Part shown: positions 45,364 through 54,309 of the stretch, piece by piece
Layout: every line of letters starts with the position of its first letter
How positions within the stretch are numbered: the first letter of the stretch is position 1
NCBI GenBank assembly: GCA_905215525.1
Contig: CAJMQJ010000003.1
Coordinates: forward strand, 145,427 to 209,426
Length of the DNA: 64,000 nucleotides
From: an uncultured bacterium
GTDB taxonomy: Bacteria; Actinomycetota; Coriobacteriia; Coriobacteriales; Coriobacteriaceae
Direction: 5' to 3'
Notes under the pieces: model-generated
Told to the model about the DNA's origin: nothing
Database searches by the model: none
What the model saw: the letters and a program-made list of their open reading frames with translations, nothing else
Position numbers and translations under genes: made by a program

Positions 45364-46083
45364 CTATCGCTTGGAGTTGACGCGGTAGTGGAAGATCTCG
45401 GGATGCGTGCGGGCATGCGTGACCTCGAACAAGATGCCGTCCGAGGTGTACGACTGGCTCTCCATAACGGCGACGCAGTTGTACTTGCCAAGGTCCAAGT
45501 AGCTGCAGTCCTCATCGTTGGCAAGCTCGACGCTCACCGTACGGCGGCTCGCCATCACTTTGACGCCACGCTTGTGCTCCAGATAGTCGTAGATAGAGCT
45601 TGCCGCAATCTCGGGGGTCAGGCCCTTGGCGATCGACTCCAAAAAGTAGCCGTGGTCCACCTGGCGCGCGCTGCCGTTGAGGCTTCGGACACGCACGACG
45701 CGAATCAGCTCCTCGCCCACCTTAAAGCCAAGGCGGCGCGACAGTTGCTCAGTGCAAATCAAATGTTCAAAAGACTTGACCTCGGTCGATGCGACGGCAT
45801 TGTTGCGTTTTGCGAACTCGCCAAACGACTCAACCTCTTCGAGTGCGCCCAGCATGTCGGTTTCGCCCTTAAGCCAAATAACGCGCACGCCCTTGCCGTG
45901 TATAGGCTGCACAAACATCTGGTCGGCCAGCATGCTCAAGGCGCGTCGAACGGTATTGCGCGTGCAGCCAAACTCCGCGGTCAGCTCGGCTTCGGTTGGC
46001 AGCATCTCCTGAAACGCATAGGTCCCGTTAATGATGCGCGAACGGATCTCGCGGTAGATTCCTTCGTAAATCGCTTTTGGCAT
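45364..46083 (-). CDS. GntR-family regulator with UTRA domain (TreR/MalR-like)
   Basis: 239 aa. Winged helix at residues 5-70 (YEGIYREIRSRIINGTY, LPTEAELTAEFGCTRNTVRR). A UTRA effector domain covers about 90-235 (GEELIRVVRVRSLNG, ASSIYDYLE). The layout is that of TreR-type sugar-phosphate sensors. It is divergent from the PTS gene and upstream of the ABC importer. TTGTTTAAAC at 46136-46145 and 46258-46267 in the divergent promoter is the best candidate for its site. Confidence 0.85.
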   Translation of the reverse strand: MPKAIYEGIYREIRSRIINGTYAFQEMLPTEAELTAEFGCTRNTVRRALSMLADQMFVQPIHGKGVRVIWLKGETDMLGALEEVESFGEFAKRNNAVASTEVKSFEHLICTEQLSRRLGFKVGEELIRVVRVRSLNGSARQVDHGYFLESIAKGLTPEIAASSIYDYLEHKRGVKVMASRRTVSVELANDEDCSYLDLGKYNCVAVMESQSYTSDGILFEVTHARTHPEIFHYRVNSKR

Positions 46084-46135
46084 AACTTCACCTCTAATGA
46101 ATATGTATGGCTAGGCACGATAGCATTTCTTAAAG

Positions 46136-46267
46136 TTGTTTAAACCGATTATCGGTAAAGTACGGATTATTTACCGTCGACGGTTCCCCCGAAACCCAAA
46201 TCGGACCGAATCAAAACCGTCAATGCGGCAAGCAGCCAGTCCTCTACAATGAGTTCATTGTTTAAAC
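46136..46267. promoter_or_regulatory. Divergent gntR/PTS promoter region with two TTGTTTAAAC motifs
   Basis: TTGTTTAAAC occurs at 46136-46145 and again at 46258-46267, near the starts of the two divergent transcripts. TTGTTTGAAC at 45166-45175 stands before the binding protein gene and GTTTAAACAA at 36228-36237 before malQ. A second palindromic element, CGATTATCG (46147-46155), is nearby. Confidence 0.5.
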
Positions 46268-46307
46268 GTTCTTGCTCGCACAGCATGTTGCATCCGGAAG
46301 GCATATT

Positions 46308-48758
46308 ATGCTGCAGAAAATCCAACGCTTTGGCGGGGCAATGTTCGCGCCCGCCATGCTGTTTTCTATATCAGGCCTCATGGTCGGCATCTCCGCCCTC
46401 GCCACGACCGTAGACATCGTCGGTGACCTCGCCGTATACGGAACCCCTTGGTACGTTTTCTGGACCATCATCCAGCGCGGCTCGTGGACGGTCTTTAAAC
46501 GTCTCCCGCTCCTTTTTGCCGTAGCGCTGCCTATCGGTCTTGCCCAAAAGCAACCGGCACGCTGCTGCCTCGAGGCACTCGTGGCCTATTTTGCCTATTG
46601 CTTCTTTTTGAGCGAGATCATTAAGCTGAGCGGAGACAACCTTGGGCTTAAGTACCCATCATCTTTGACCCCCGCCAGCGGTATCACCGTCATCGACGGC
46701 ATCAAGACGCTCGACACCGGCATTATCGGCCCGCTGGCGGTATCGGCAACCGTCGTCGCCATCCATGACCGCTTCTACGATGCCAAGGTTCCCGATTGGC
46801 TCGGCACCTTCTCGGGTTCCTCGCTGGTCTACCTCATCAGCTTTTTTGCCGTGTTTGCCCTTGCCGCCATCTCGGCCGCCATCGTGCCCTTCGCATACGC
46901 CGTGACCGAAACGCTGCGCCACGCACTTGCGGGCGTCGGCCCCTTCGGCGTGGGCATCTTTGTGTTTTTGGAGCGAGCACTCGAGCCCATGGGGCTGCAC
47001 CACCTGCTCTATATGCCCATCTATTACGACAATCTGGTCATTCACGACGGTATTTACGCCACGTGGACCAACCTGCTCCCCATTCTCTCCCATAGCACGC
47101 GCCCTTTAAATGAACTTGCGCCCTGGGCAGGTTTTACCGCCACCGGCTGGGGCAAGCTCTTTGGCCTTCCCGCCATCGCGGCAGCATTCTATTTCACCGC
47201 CAAACCCGAACGCCGCGCCGGCCTTAAGGTCATCCTTTTGCCCGCCATCGTCGCCTCGGTGGTCTGCGGTGTCACCGAGCCGCTCGAGTTTCTCTTTATG
47301 TTCACCTATCCTGGACTCTTTTTGCTCTACGCCGTCCTATCCTCCTGCCTTGCCATGACCATGAACTTCTTTGGCATCGTCGGCATCTTCTCGGGCGGTC
47401 TCATGGAAATGACGGCCTTCAACTTCATCCCACTCATGCGAATGCATGCCGGCTCCTACCTTTTGGCGCTCGGTATCGGTCTTGCCTTTAGCCTCATCTT
47501 TTTTGTTAGTTTTCGAGCACTCATCTTGGTCTATGACCTTAAGACGCCGGGCCGCGAGGATCATGTCTCCAATCGCGCGGCAATCGATCGTTTAACGGGA
47601 AGCGGCTTTGCCAAAGAGCAATCTCCCAATGGCGAGGTCAGTATTCAATCCGATCAAGATCACGTCCTCGCCGAGCGGGTAATTCAGCTTTTAGGTGGCG
47701 TTGGCAATATCGTGGGCGCAACCAACTGCGCCACGCGCCTGCGCGTCGAGGTCGCAGACCCTTCCATCGTTGCAGATAATGCGTCGTTTGTCGCGGTGGG
47801 CGCCAAGGGCCTCATCATTACGGGCAAGACCGCCCAGGTGATTATTGGCATCTCCGTTCCCCGCGTTAAAGAGCATTTTGACCAGATCATGGGCCTCGAG
47901 CCGGGATTTGTGCCCACCACCTCGGCCTCCCCTGCCGCCAGCGCAGCCCATAAGCGCGGCGATATCTGCTTCTTCGATATCGACGGAACACTCGCCTGGC
48001 AAGACCCTCGAGTGGCACAAGAGCTTCCCGAGAGCGAGCGAGACCTCTCCCCCTATCCCAATGAAGCGGTCTCGCAAGCCATCCGTGATTTTGTCGCCAA
48101 GGGCAATATGGCGTTTATCTGCACAGGGCGCACGCTGAGCTGCATCCATCCAAAGCTGCTCGAGCTGCCCTGGACCGGCATCGTCTGCCTCGCGGGTGGC
48201 TATGTCGAACTTGAGGGACACGTGATTCGCGATTTGGCGATGACGCCCGGCATGCTGCAGCGCCTTGCTCCCATTCTTGAGCAATCGGACGAAGTGATTC
48301 GTTTTGAGGGACTCAATGGCGTCGTTCGCATGAGTGCCGATGCGCCCGACGCCCCGGGATACGCCCGCACCGTGGGCGATGCAATTACGCAGCTGCAACA
48401 TTACAGCGCCTACAAGATCTTAATGTCCACGTCGCTTGCCAGCCGCATCGCTCAGGATCAAGCGTTTGAGCCGCTGCTCTGCTTTAACGAGCTCGAGCTC
48501 GAAGTGACCGAGATTTCGCCTCGCGAATGCACCAAGCGCGAGGGTATCCAGTCCGTACTCGACGCCCTCGATCCCCACCACGGAACCGTATACGGCATCG
48601 GCGACGCCAGCAATGACGTCTCGCTGATGAACGCCGTCGATGTCGGTATCGCCATGGGCAATGCGCCGGACTTCCTCAAGGAAAAGGCCGACTATGTCAC
48701 CGACAGCATCGACCACGACGGCGTCGTCACCGCGCTCGAACACTTTGGGCTTATCTAG
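46308..48758 (+). CDS. PTS EIICB transporter fused to a Cof-type HAD phosphatase
   Basis: 816 aa from ATG 46308 (GGAAG 7 nt upstream). Residues 1 to about 410 are an EIIC of the glucose/maltose superfamily with ten hydrophobic stretches and the conserved GVTEPLEFLFMF. EIIB follows at about 450-540 with the phosphocysteine in ATNCATRLRVEV. A linker leads to a HAD domain from about 560: FFDIDGTLAWQD (nucleophile DID), TGRTLSC, and GDASNDVSLMNAV. EIICB imports and phosphorylates an alpha-glucoside; the fused phosphatase could dephosphorylate the product or limit sugar-phosphate stress. No EIIA is encoded nearby. Confidence 0.85.
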   Translation: MLQKIQRFGGAMFAPAMLFSISGLMVGISALATTVDIVGDLAVYGTPWYVFWTIIQRGSWTVFKRLPLLFAVALPIGLAQKQPARCCLEALVAYFAYCFFLSEIIKLSGDNLGLKYPSSLTPASGITVIDGIKTLDTGIIGPLAVSATVVAIHDRFYDAKVPDWLGTFSGSSLVYLISFFAVFALAAISAAIVPFAYAVTETLRHALAGVGPFGVGIFVFLERALEPMGLHHLLYMPIYYDNLVIHDGIYATWTNLLPILSHSTRPLNELAPWAGFTATGWGKLFGLPAIAAAFYFTAKPERRAGLKVILLPAIVASVVCGVTEPLEFLFMFTYPGLFLLYAVLSSCLAMTMNFFGIVGIFSGGLMEMTAFNFIPLMRMHAGSYLLALGIGLAFSLIFFVSFRALILVYDLKTPGREDHVSNRAAIDRLTGSGFAKEQSPNGEVSIQSDQDHVLAERVIQLLGGVGNIVGATNCATRLRVEVADPSIVADNASFVAVGAKGLIITGKTAQVIIGISVPRVKEHFDQIMGLEPGFVPTTSASPAASAAHKRGDICFFDIDGTLAWQDPRVAQELPESERDLSPYPNEAVSQAIRDFVAKGNMAFICTGRTLSCIHPKLLELPWTGIVCLAGGYVELEGHVIRDLAMTPGMLQRLAPILEQSDEVIRFEGLNGVVRMSADAPDAPGYARTVGDAITQLQHYSAYKILMSTSLASRIAQDQAFEPLLCFNELELEVTEISPRECTKREGIQSVLDALDPHHGTVYGIGDASNDVSLMNAVDVGIAMGNAPDFLKEKADYVTDSIDHDGVVTALEHFGLI

Positions 48759-48873
48759 CCAAGCCCCTACCGCACTTGCGGCCGCATGGACCAATCGTCT
48801 TCAACCGCCGCGCTCGACGCCCTAATGTGGCAATATGTTGTCTGCATAATGCAACGATGCAACCTATCAAAGA

Positions 48874-49899
48874 ATGCGAGAACCCGTGTCCAGTCCGTTT
48901 ACCAGCTTTTTAGCCCAGCACTTTGACCAGATTAACGACTATCTGGCCACGTTCTTTGACGGACAGGCGACTTCCGCCGATATCGAGCGCTACCTGTATA
49001 CCCCGCTCTCGGCATTTACGGCAAACGCTGGCAAGCGCCACCGCCCGCTCATCTGCATGCTCGCCGCCACTGCGGTAGGCGGCAGCTTTGAGAGCGCCCG
49101 CAGCGCAGCGGCGGCCATCGAGCACTTTCAGTCGGGCGCACTCATCCACGACGACATCGCCGACAACGGGCAGATTCGTCGCGGCAAGCCCTGCATGCAC
49201 CTTACCGAGGGCACCGGTCTTGCCATCAACTGCGGTGACCTGGCGCTCACCATGGTCACCAAGACGGTTCTCGACGACCCCACACTCAACGCAGACGTGA
49301 AGCTTCACGTGCTCCACGAGCTTACCGAGATGATCGTCCGTACCATCGAGGGCCAAGCGCTCGACCTGGGCTGGGTCCGCGACGAGCGCTTTGACATTTC
49401 GGTCGACGATTATCTGGACATGGCGACGCACAAGACCGCGTACTACAGCGGAGCGACGCCGCTTGCCGCCGGAGCCATTATCGGCGGCGGCAGCGAAGAG
49501 CAGATTGAGGCACTGCGCGCCTTTGGGCTGCACACGGGCCTTGCCTTCCAGATTCAAGACGACCTGCTCAACTTGATCGGCACCAAGGAGGCCGCCAACA
49601 AGGACTTCCGCACCGATATCACCGAGGGCAAGCGCACCCTCGTTGCCGTGCATGCCCTGTCAGACGAGCGCTATCACGACGAGATCGAGGCAATCCTTTC
49701 CTCGGGCACCGAGGACCCTGCGCAGCTCGCACGCGCCGTGGAGATCTTCCAGGAGACCGGCTCCATCGATTACGCCCACACCTATGCGCTCGACCTGACC
49801 GCTAAGGCCAAGGCCGCTATCGAAGGCGTCGAGCTCGACCCGCATGCGTGCGAGCTCTTCCTCTCAATGGCAGATTTCTTTGTGGAGCGTCTTAACTAG
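48874..49899 (+). CDS. ispA: Polyprenyl (geranyl/farnesyl) diphosphate synthase
   Basis: 341 aa all-alpha prenyltransferase. The first Asp-rich region is SGALIHDDIADNG, a DDxxD variant, and the second is AFQIQDDLLNLIG. GKRHRPLICML and the K-x-G-K start motif are present. It condenses isopentenyl diphosphate with allylic diphosphates. FARM residues upstream of DDxxD (EHFQSGA) would be needed to predict chain length; I do not call it. Start is ATG 48874 or GTG 48886, both with weak Shine-Dalgarno sites. Confidence 0.88.
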   Translation: MREPVSSPFTSFLAQHFDQINDYLATFFDGQATSADIERYLYTPLSAFTANAGKRHRPLICMLAATAVGGSFESARSAAAAIEHFQSGALIHDDIADNGQIRRGKPCMHLTEGTGLAINCGDLALTMVTKTVLDDPTLNADVKLHVLHELTEMIVRTIEGQALDLGWVRDERFDISVDDYLDMATHKTAYYSGATPLAAGAIIGGGSEEQIEALRAFGLHTGLAFQIQDDLLNLIGTKEAANKDFRTDITEGKRTLVAVHALSDERYHDEIEAILSSGTEDPAQLARAVEIFQETGSIDYAHTYALDLTAKAKAAIEGVELDPHACELFLSMADFFVERLN

Positions 49900-50038
49900 C
49901 GGGGGTCATAAAACCTGTGGGCAGCGAGTTTGGGTACAAGTTGCTACACTATTGAGTGCATGTTTATAAATTGTCTCGCGTTGTCTATCCGACACACGCT
50001 CAAAATAGTACGAATGGTACGCCGAAAGGGGTTCGTTC

Positions 50039-50944
50039 ATGGAACCTATTACCACAGGCATGCAGGGAGCAGCCGTCGAGGACGTCCAGTCCCGCCTTCT
50101 GCAGCTCGGCTATACAATCGATGACGCCGAGGTTGTCGACAAGCGCTTTGGCACCACCACCGAGCAGGCCGTCAGCACCTTCAGGCTCGACAGCGGCCTT
50201 GCTGCCGGTCATGCCGTCGATATCCCCTGTTGGAGCGCCCTGGTCGACGCCTCGTATAAGCTGGGCGACCGCACCCTGTATCTTCGCATGCCCAATTTCC
50301 ATGGCGCCGATGTGCAGGCCCTGCAGCGCGCTCTCAACGTTTTGGGCTTTGCCTGTGGCGAAGACGACGGCTACTTTGGTCCGCATACCGAGGCCGCCCT
50401 GCAGCAGTTCCAGGAAAATGTCGGCCTGTTTGCCGACGGCATGGCCTTCCAGGACACCTACGCCTACATCAACCGCCTGCACCATGTGTGGGAGGGCAAG
50501 CCCTCGGTCACCGAAGCCGAGTCCCGCATCGGTTTTGCTCGCGCCGCCAACGTGCTCGAGCGCTTCCAGATCGCCGTTATCGGTGAGGACCCCATCGCAC
50601 GCAGCGTTGCTTCGCGCATGTGGAACATCGCCACGGCAACGACCGACAACAGCGGCATGATGCTCTGCGACTCCGAGGTCCCAACCGACGTTGACCTGGT
50701 GCTCGAGATCGCAAGCGACGAGCTGCCCGCCGACGCCGCGCCACGCGCCACGATTGCCCTCGCCGAGTGCCACAACCTGGCCCAGCGCATCCGCACCGCC
50801 AATGTCGCCGTGCAGCAGAAGCCGGCTCGCATTCGCATTGAGCTCACGGGCATGACGCGCTACAACGGCACCTTCACGGCCAGCGACGCGCAGACGCTCG
50901 CCGTACGCCTACTCGATGGCGTTTGCGATGCCCTCGCAGATTAG
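50039..50944 (+). CDS. Protein with two peptidoglycan-binding (PG_binding_1) domains
   Basis: 301 aa. Repeat 1 is at about 5-70 (GAAVEDVQSRLLQLGY, RFGTTTEQAVSTF), repeat 2 at about 82-145 (ADVQALQRALNVLGF, YFGPHTEAALQQFQ). The rest is mixed alpha/beta without an amidase motif or signal peptide. In Actinobacteria similar repeats occur in CwlM-like regulators of peptidoglycan synthesis with an amidase-like domain; the C-terminus here is shorter and I cannot assign a catalytic role. Confidence 0.7.
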   Translation: MEPITTGMQGAAVEDVQSRLLQLGYTIDDAEVVDKRFGTTTEQAVSTFRLDSGLAAGHAVDIPCWSALVDASYKLGDRTLYLRMPNFHGADVQALQRALNVLGFACGEDDGYFGPHTEAALQQFQENVGLFADGMAFQDTYAYINRLHHVWEGKPSVTEAESRIGFARAANVLERFQIAVIGEDPIARSVASRMWNIATATTDNSGMMLCDSEVPTDVDLVLEIASDELPADAAPRATIALAECHNLAQRIRTANVAVQQKPARIRIELTGMTRYNGTFTASDAQTLAVRLLDGVCDALAD

Positions 50945-50982
50945 GTAAACTAGACGAGTTGCTTTTGGGCAACACCACACAT

Positions 50983-51057
50983 TGGGACGTAGTTCAACGG
51001 TAGAACTCCGGTTTTTGGTGCCGGCTGTTGGGGGTTCGAATCCCTCCGTCCCAGCCA
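50983..51057 (+). tRNA. tRNA-Gln (anticodon TTG)
   Basis: Acceptor TGGGACG pairs with CGTCCCA; D-arm GTTC/GAAC; anticodon stem CCGGT/GCCGG with loop TTTTGGT, anticodon TTG; T-loop TTCGAAT; CCA is encoded at 51055-51057. The gene starts 39 bp after the peptidoglycan-binding protein stop. Confidence 0.95.
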
Positions 51058-51066
51058 TTAAAACTG

Positions 51067-51098
51067 AGCGCCCTAAGCCCATAACGGCCCAGGGCGCT
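51067..51098 (+). terminator. Intrinsic terminator of tRNA-Gln
   Basis: AGCGCCCT (51067-51074) pairs with AGGGCGCT (51091-51098), followed by TTCTTG. Confidence 0.7.
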
Positions 51099-51112
51099 TT
51101 CTTGTGGGCAAG

Positions 51113-51420
51113 CGGAGGAATTCGAGCCCGCAAGGGTGCGGAGCTGAGGAAACGCGAAGCGTTTTCCAGCGCAGCACGCAAGGAGCGAAGCGACGCAGCG
51201 GGGCGCGGCCGCCGACCAGGCGGACGCGGAATCCCTCCGTCCCACACCAGCCAAGAGCCCCTCACGTCAAGCAAATCGAGCCAACGCCGCCAAGCGGAGG
51301 GATTCGAACCCGCAAGGGAGCGAAGCGACGCAGCGGGGCGCGGCCGCCGCAGGCAGACGCGGTGCCGGCACCTGGGGGCGCTCCTAAGTGCCGGCATTAT
51401 AGGAACGTCCCCAAGTGCCG
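51113..51420. repeat. tRNA-like fragments and GC-rich repeats downstream of tRNA-Gln
   Basis: GGAATCCCTCCGTCCCA (51231-51246) copies the tRNA 3' end. CGGAGGGATTCGAACCCGC (51295-51313) and CGGAGGAATTCGAGCCCGC (51114-51132) are inverted versions of the T-arm. Two direct copies of GAGCGAAGCGACGCAGCGGG lie at about 51182 and 51317. GTGCCGGC repeats at 51362-51420 flank a loop with GGAACGTCCCCAA. No gene. Confidence 0.65.
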
Positions 51421-51455
51421 GCTCGGGACTATTTTCGAGGACCCTCCGAAGGACT

Positions 51456-51685
51456 GTGGCCAAAAAACGGCAAATATGAGTACTGTTACCGTTGTAGCTA
51501 CATTATTTTCGTTAATAAAAGAAGATCTTAATGAGATTTATTCGCATCAAGGTCTTCCTTTAATGAACACTTGAGGAGATACGGCAGCTTATCTGCTCGA
51601 TCGACACGTCAAATCACCTTAAATGTGGTCAAAATTACTGCTACTAAAAGAGTATCAGTACTCATATTTGATGTTTTTTGGCCAC
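51456..51685. mobile_element. Short element with 30-bp terminal inverted repeats (MITE-like)
   Basis: Ends 51456-51485 and 51656-51685 match as inverted repeats at 28 of 30 positions (GTGGCCAAAAAAC... inward to ...GAGTACTG). The 170-bp interior is AT-rich and without a gene. Confidence 0.65.
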
Positions 51686-51788
51686 GGCTCTTTATAGACA
51701 CCCTGCACAGCGACGGTGGTAGATTTCGGAACGTGTCCGTCAGCCCCGTTCCGAAAAGCGAGCCGCATGCAACGGCCAAGCCACGACA

Positions 51789-51925
51789 GGCCCCGGGAGA
51801 GCGGGGACACCGGCTTAGGTTTATCGCGAGTTCCGCACGAACAGGAGGCCACTTAATGTGGCCTCCGTCGTGAGCAGGACTGTAGAGCAGGAAACCTAAG
51901 CCGGTGTCCCCGCTCTCCCGGGGCC
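51789..51925. repeat. Giant hairpin F, structured-loop family (34-bp perfect stem, 69-nt loop)
   Basis: Arms 51789-51822 and 51892-51925 pair perfectly over 34 bp. The 69-nt loop (51823-51891) is identical to that of hairpin H, with inner stem GGAGGCCAC-ttaat-GTGGCCTCC. It ends 8 bp after the stop of the minus-strand TOPRIM protein gene. Confidence 0.93.
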
Positions 51926-51933
51926 GGCGGAAT

Positions 51934-54126
51934 TTAGTTGTTAAGCATGCGGTCGAAGCTTCCCGAGTCGCCATCCCGATAGTCGGCGGTCATCAGAATC
52001 TCCTGCGGAATGCGCCCGCCCTCGCGCAGCACATTGCGGAACTGCACGCGCGTGACCATGGGCAGATCCTTGATCGTCGCCGCCAAGTTCTGCGGCACGC
52101 CCTGGTTGGCAGCCGCGGGCTCGCACTCGCCGCCGGCCTTCACGCGACGCTTATGCTCGGCGAGCATGGCGCGGTACATGCCGGCATGCAGGCGAATCTC
52201 AACCACATTGGCATTGCGAGCCTGCTCGACGATGCGCGCGCCCTCGCGGTCGATATCGCCCACGTAGTAGACGTAGTTAAAGCGATAGCCGATCTCAGCC
52301 AGATAATCGTCCAGGGCATGCGAGACGCTCGCCTTGCATCCGCCGCCAAAAATCACGCCGCCCACCTTGATGCCAAAGAGCTTGGCGTGCTTGCGGCCAC
52401 GCAGCAGCCTGACGATCTCGTCGTAGGTGTCCAGGTTCTCGACCATAATGAACGGCTTATCGGCGCCCAGCGTAAAGAAACCCGTAAAGTGAACGGGGCG
52501 GTTGGGGGCGACCTTAATCGCCTGCATGCTGATGCCCTTTTCGGTCATACGCCGAATTAGGCGCTCGCCGTGCTTGCCGTCAAAGGCCTTCTCATCGTTA
52601 AAAATCTGGTAGGCACGCTGGCGGCGCGAGGCAACCGGCGTATCGGCACCTCGGTTTTGCTCGATCCAAGCCTGGATGATTGCGATTTCCTCGGCAATCT
52701 TGCGGTTGGACATCTCGTTGTGCTGAGTGCGCTGCGGCGCCTTTTTGCCGTCCTTGCCCTCGACCTTAACAATTTGAGTCTGCTGCTCCTTGATCTTAGA
52801 GAGCGCCGTAGGCGTAGGGACAACTTTGAGCAGCTGCCTGCCCAAAACGCGGGCAAGGGCAAACGCCGATACCTCGCCGTGGACGGCCGACTCGGGCTGC
52901 TGGGTAGCACTATCAGCCGCGGCAGGCTCAGCCTGTGCATGAGGCTTACGCTTGGAATCTGCCCGGGTATTACGTTCCTGCTTGGGCGCAGACGAGCGCT
53001 TTTGCGGACGATCGGACTTGGCCTCCTTCGCCGGCTGGCGCTTGACCTGATCCACCGGAGTCTCGGCCTTCTCATCTCCGTTTTGTGTCGCTGTCTTCTC
53101 GGCCGCGGCCTCGGCATTTGAGCCACGACCGCCGCGGTGACGACGACGGCGGGGCTTGCCTGAGGCGCTCTCCCCAGCCTGCTTATCAGCGGTCTGTTGA
53201 GCTTTGACCTCAGTGTCAGCCGCAGGCTGCGACTCGGAAGGTTGCTGCTCGCGAGCCGCCGGCTCAACGGTTTTCTCGGTTTGTTCGGCCTTCTCGGCCT
53301 GAGCGGTCGAAGCCGGCTCGCCCTTCTCCTGACGCCTTACGGGATACGCGCGCCTCGCAAAACCACGCCCGGGACGGCATGAACCCGGAGCCTTCTTGGC
53401 AGACTCCTCAACATCGTCTGCAGCCTCGGAAGGCTCTTCAACCTCATGCGCGACATCCTGCTGCGCAGCCTTAAAGTGGGCACCACGGCGACGCTGGGGC
53501 TCCTGGGCCTCCACGGGCTTTTGCTCCTTCGCGGGCCTCTGCGAATCGGCAGCAACCTCGTTCTCAACAGCCTCGGCATCCGTCTCACCCTTTCGAGCAA
53601 CGGCGCGACGGAAGCGCTCCTGCTGGGCGCGACGCTGCGCATCGCGCTTGCCACCCCCGCCAAAACCGCCGCGCCCTGCCTTGGCCGTAAAGGCACGCAC
53701 GACGTTCTCATCGAGCAACTCATCGGTATCAACATGCTCACGCGGAGCAACTTCTTCCACAGCAGGCACGTCAGCGGAATCCTCGACGACAAAATCTTCG
53801 ACGGACTCGGCAGGCTGCTCCTGGGCATCGCGGATCTCGACATTGATGGTATAGAACGCCGGGCGCCCGTTAATGCCGCTGCCCTCGATCTTGGTCACGA
53901 TATTTGCCGCGATAAGCTCATCGCGCATCGCCTTGGTATCGCATTCCTTATCGACGGAGCGGAAAATCTGCGCCAGCGCGCTCGACTTAATCTTGAGCGC
54001 CTTGCGGCAGAGCAGGTCGTAGGCAACCAGCTTGGCGCGCTCGGCAGAAAGCGACGTCTGGCTGCTCAGACGCTCAGCCAAAGCATCGACATTGTTTTGA
54101 TTATCGGAATATACCGTCTTGGCCAC
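51934..54126 (-). CDS. Orphan JetD-like TOPRIM protein with long disordered linker
   Basis: 730 aa from GTG 54126 (AAAGGGG upstream; an ATG at 54150 is the alternative). Residues 1-105 look like a winged-helix unit (LVAYDLLCRKALKIK, ITKIEGSG-like). About 110-430 is low-complexity, rich in Glu, Ala, Gln, Lys and Arg with [10 protein letters not shown]. The C-terminal about 250 residues resemble the TOPRIM DUF2220 domain of JetD (Wadjet): VENLDTYDEI, GVIFGGGCKASVSHAL, and YYVGDIDREGARI carrying the DxD metal motif. No jetA, jetB or jetC is nearby, so it is not a Wadjet operon. A housekeeping nucleic-acid role is possible. Confidence 0.55.
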   Translation of the reverse strand: MAKTVYSDNQNNVDALAERLSSQTSLSAERAKLVAYDLLCRKALKIKSSALAQIFRSVDKECDTKAMRDELIAANIVTKIEGSGINGRPAFYTINVEIRDAQEQPAESVEDFVVEDSADVPAVEEVAPREHVDTDELLDENVVRAFTAKAGRGGFGGGGKRDAQRRAQQERFRRAVARKGETDAEAVENEVAADSQRPAKEQKPVEAQEPQRRRGAHFKAAQQDVAHEVEEPSEAADDVEESAKKAPGSCRPGRGFARRAYPVRRQEKGEPASTAQAEKAEQTEKTVEPAAREQQPSESQPAADTEVKAQQTADKQAGESASGKPRRRRHRGGRGSNAEAAAEKTATQNGDEKAETPVDQVKRQPAKEAKSDRPQKRSSAPKQERNTRADSKRKPHAQAEPAAADSATQQPESAVHGEVSAFALARVLGRQLLKVVPTPTALSKIKEQQTQIVKVEGKDGKKAPQRTQHNEMSNRKIAEEIAIIQAWIEQNRGADTPVASRRQRAYQIFNDEKAFDGKHGERLIRRMTEKGISMQAIKVAPNRPVHFTGFFTLGADKPFIMVENLDTYDEIVRLLRGRKHAKLFGIKVGGVIFGGGCKASVSHALDDYLAEIGYRFNYVYYVGDIDREGARIVEQARNANVVEIRLHAGMYRAMLAEHKRRVKAGGECEPAAANQGVPQNLAATIKDLPMVTRVQFRNVLREGGRIPQEILMTADYRDGDSGSFDRMLNN

Positions 54127-54235
54127 GGGGCCCCTTTCATATGCACACATATACGTCCATATGGTACAACGCACGAGCCTATCCACGCAAAACATCTGCG
54201 AGAACGCCCTTGCACCACCTGTTATCACAAGAAAA

Positions 54236-54271
54236 AAGACCGGGTCCGCTTGATTGCGGACCCGGTCTTTC
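54236..54271 (-). terminator. Intrinsic terminator of cstA
   Basis: AAAGACCGGGTCCGC (54236-54250) pairs perfectly with GCGGACCCGGTCTTT (54257-54271); a T-run follows on the minus strand. Confidence 0.88.
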
Positions 54272-54309
54272 CGAGTCAAATAGATGGGAGATTCAACCCG
54301 TCCGACCGA

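Noticed and set aside
51104..51974. Several open frames through the tRNA-downstream repeats and hairpin F (and similar ones through hairpins E, G, H) with recurring SSARTGGHLMWP-like peptides
   Set aside because: The recurring peptide is only a translation of the conserved hairpin loop in one frame; frames break at the stems and have no start signals.
51934..54126. Complete Wadjet defence operon
   Set aside because: No jetA, jetB or jetC gene flanks the TOPRIM protein.
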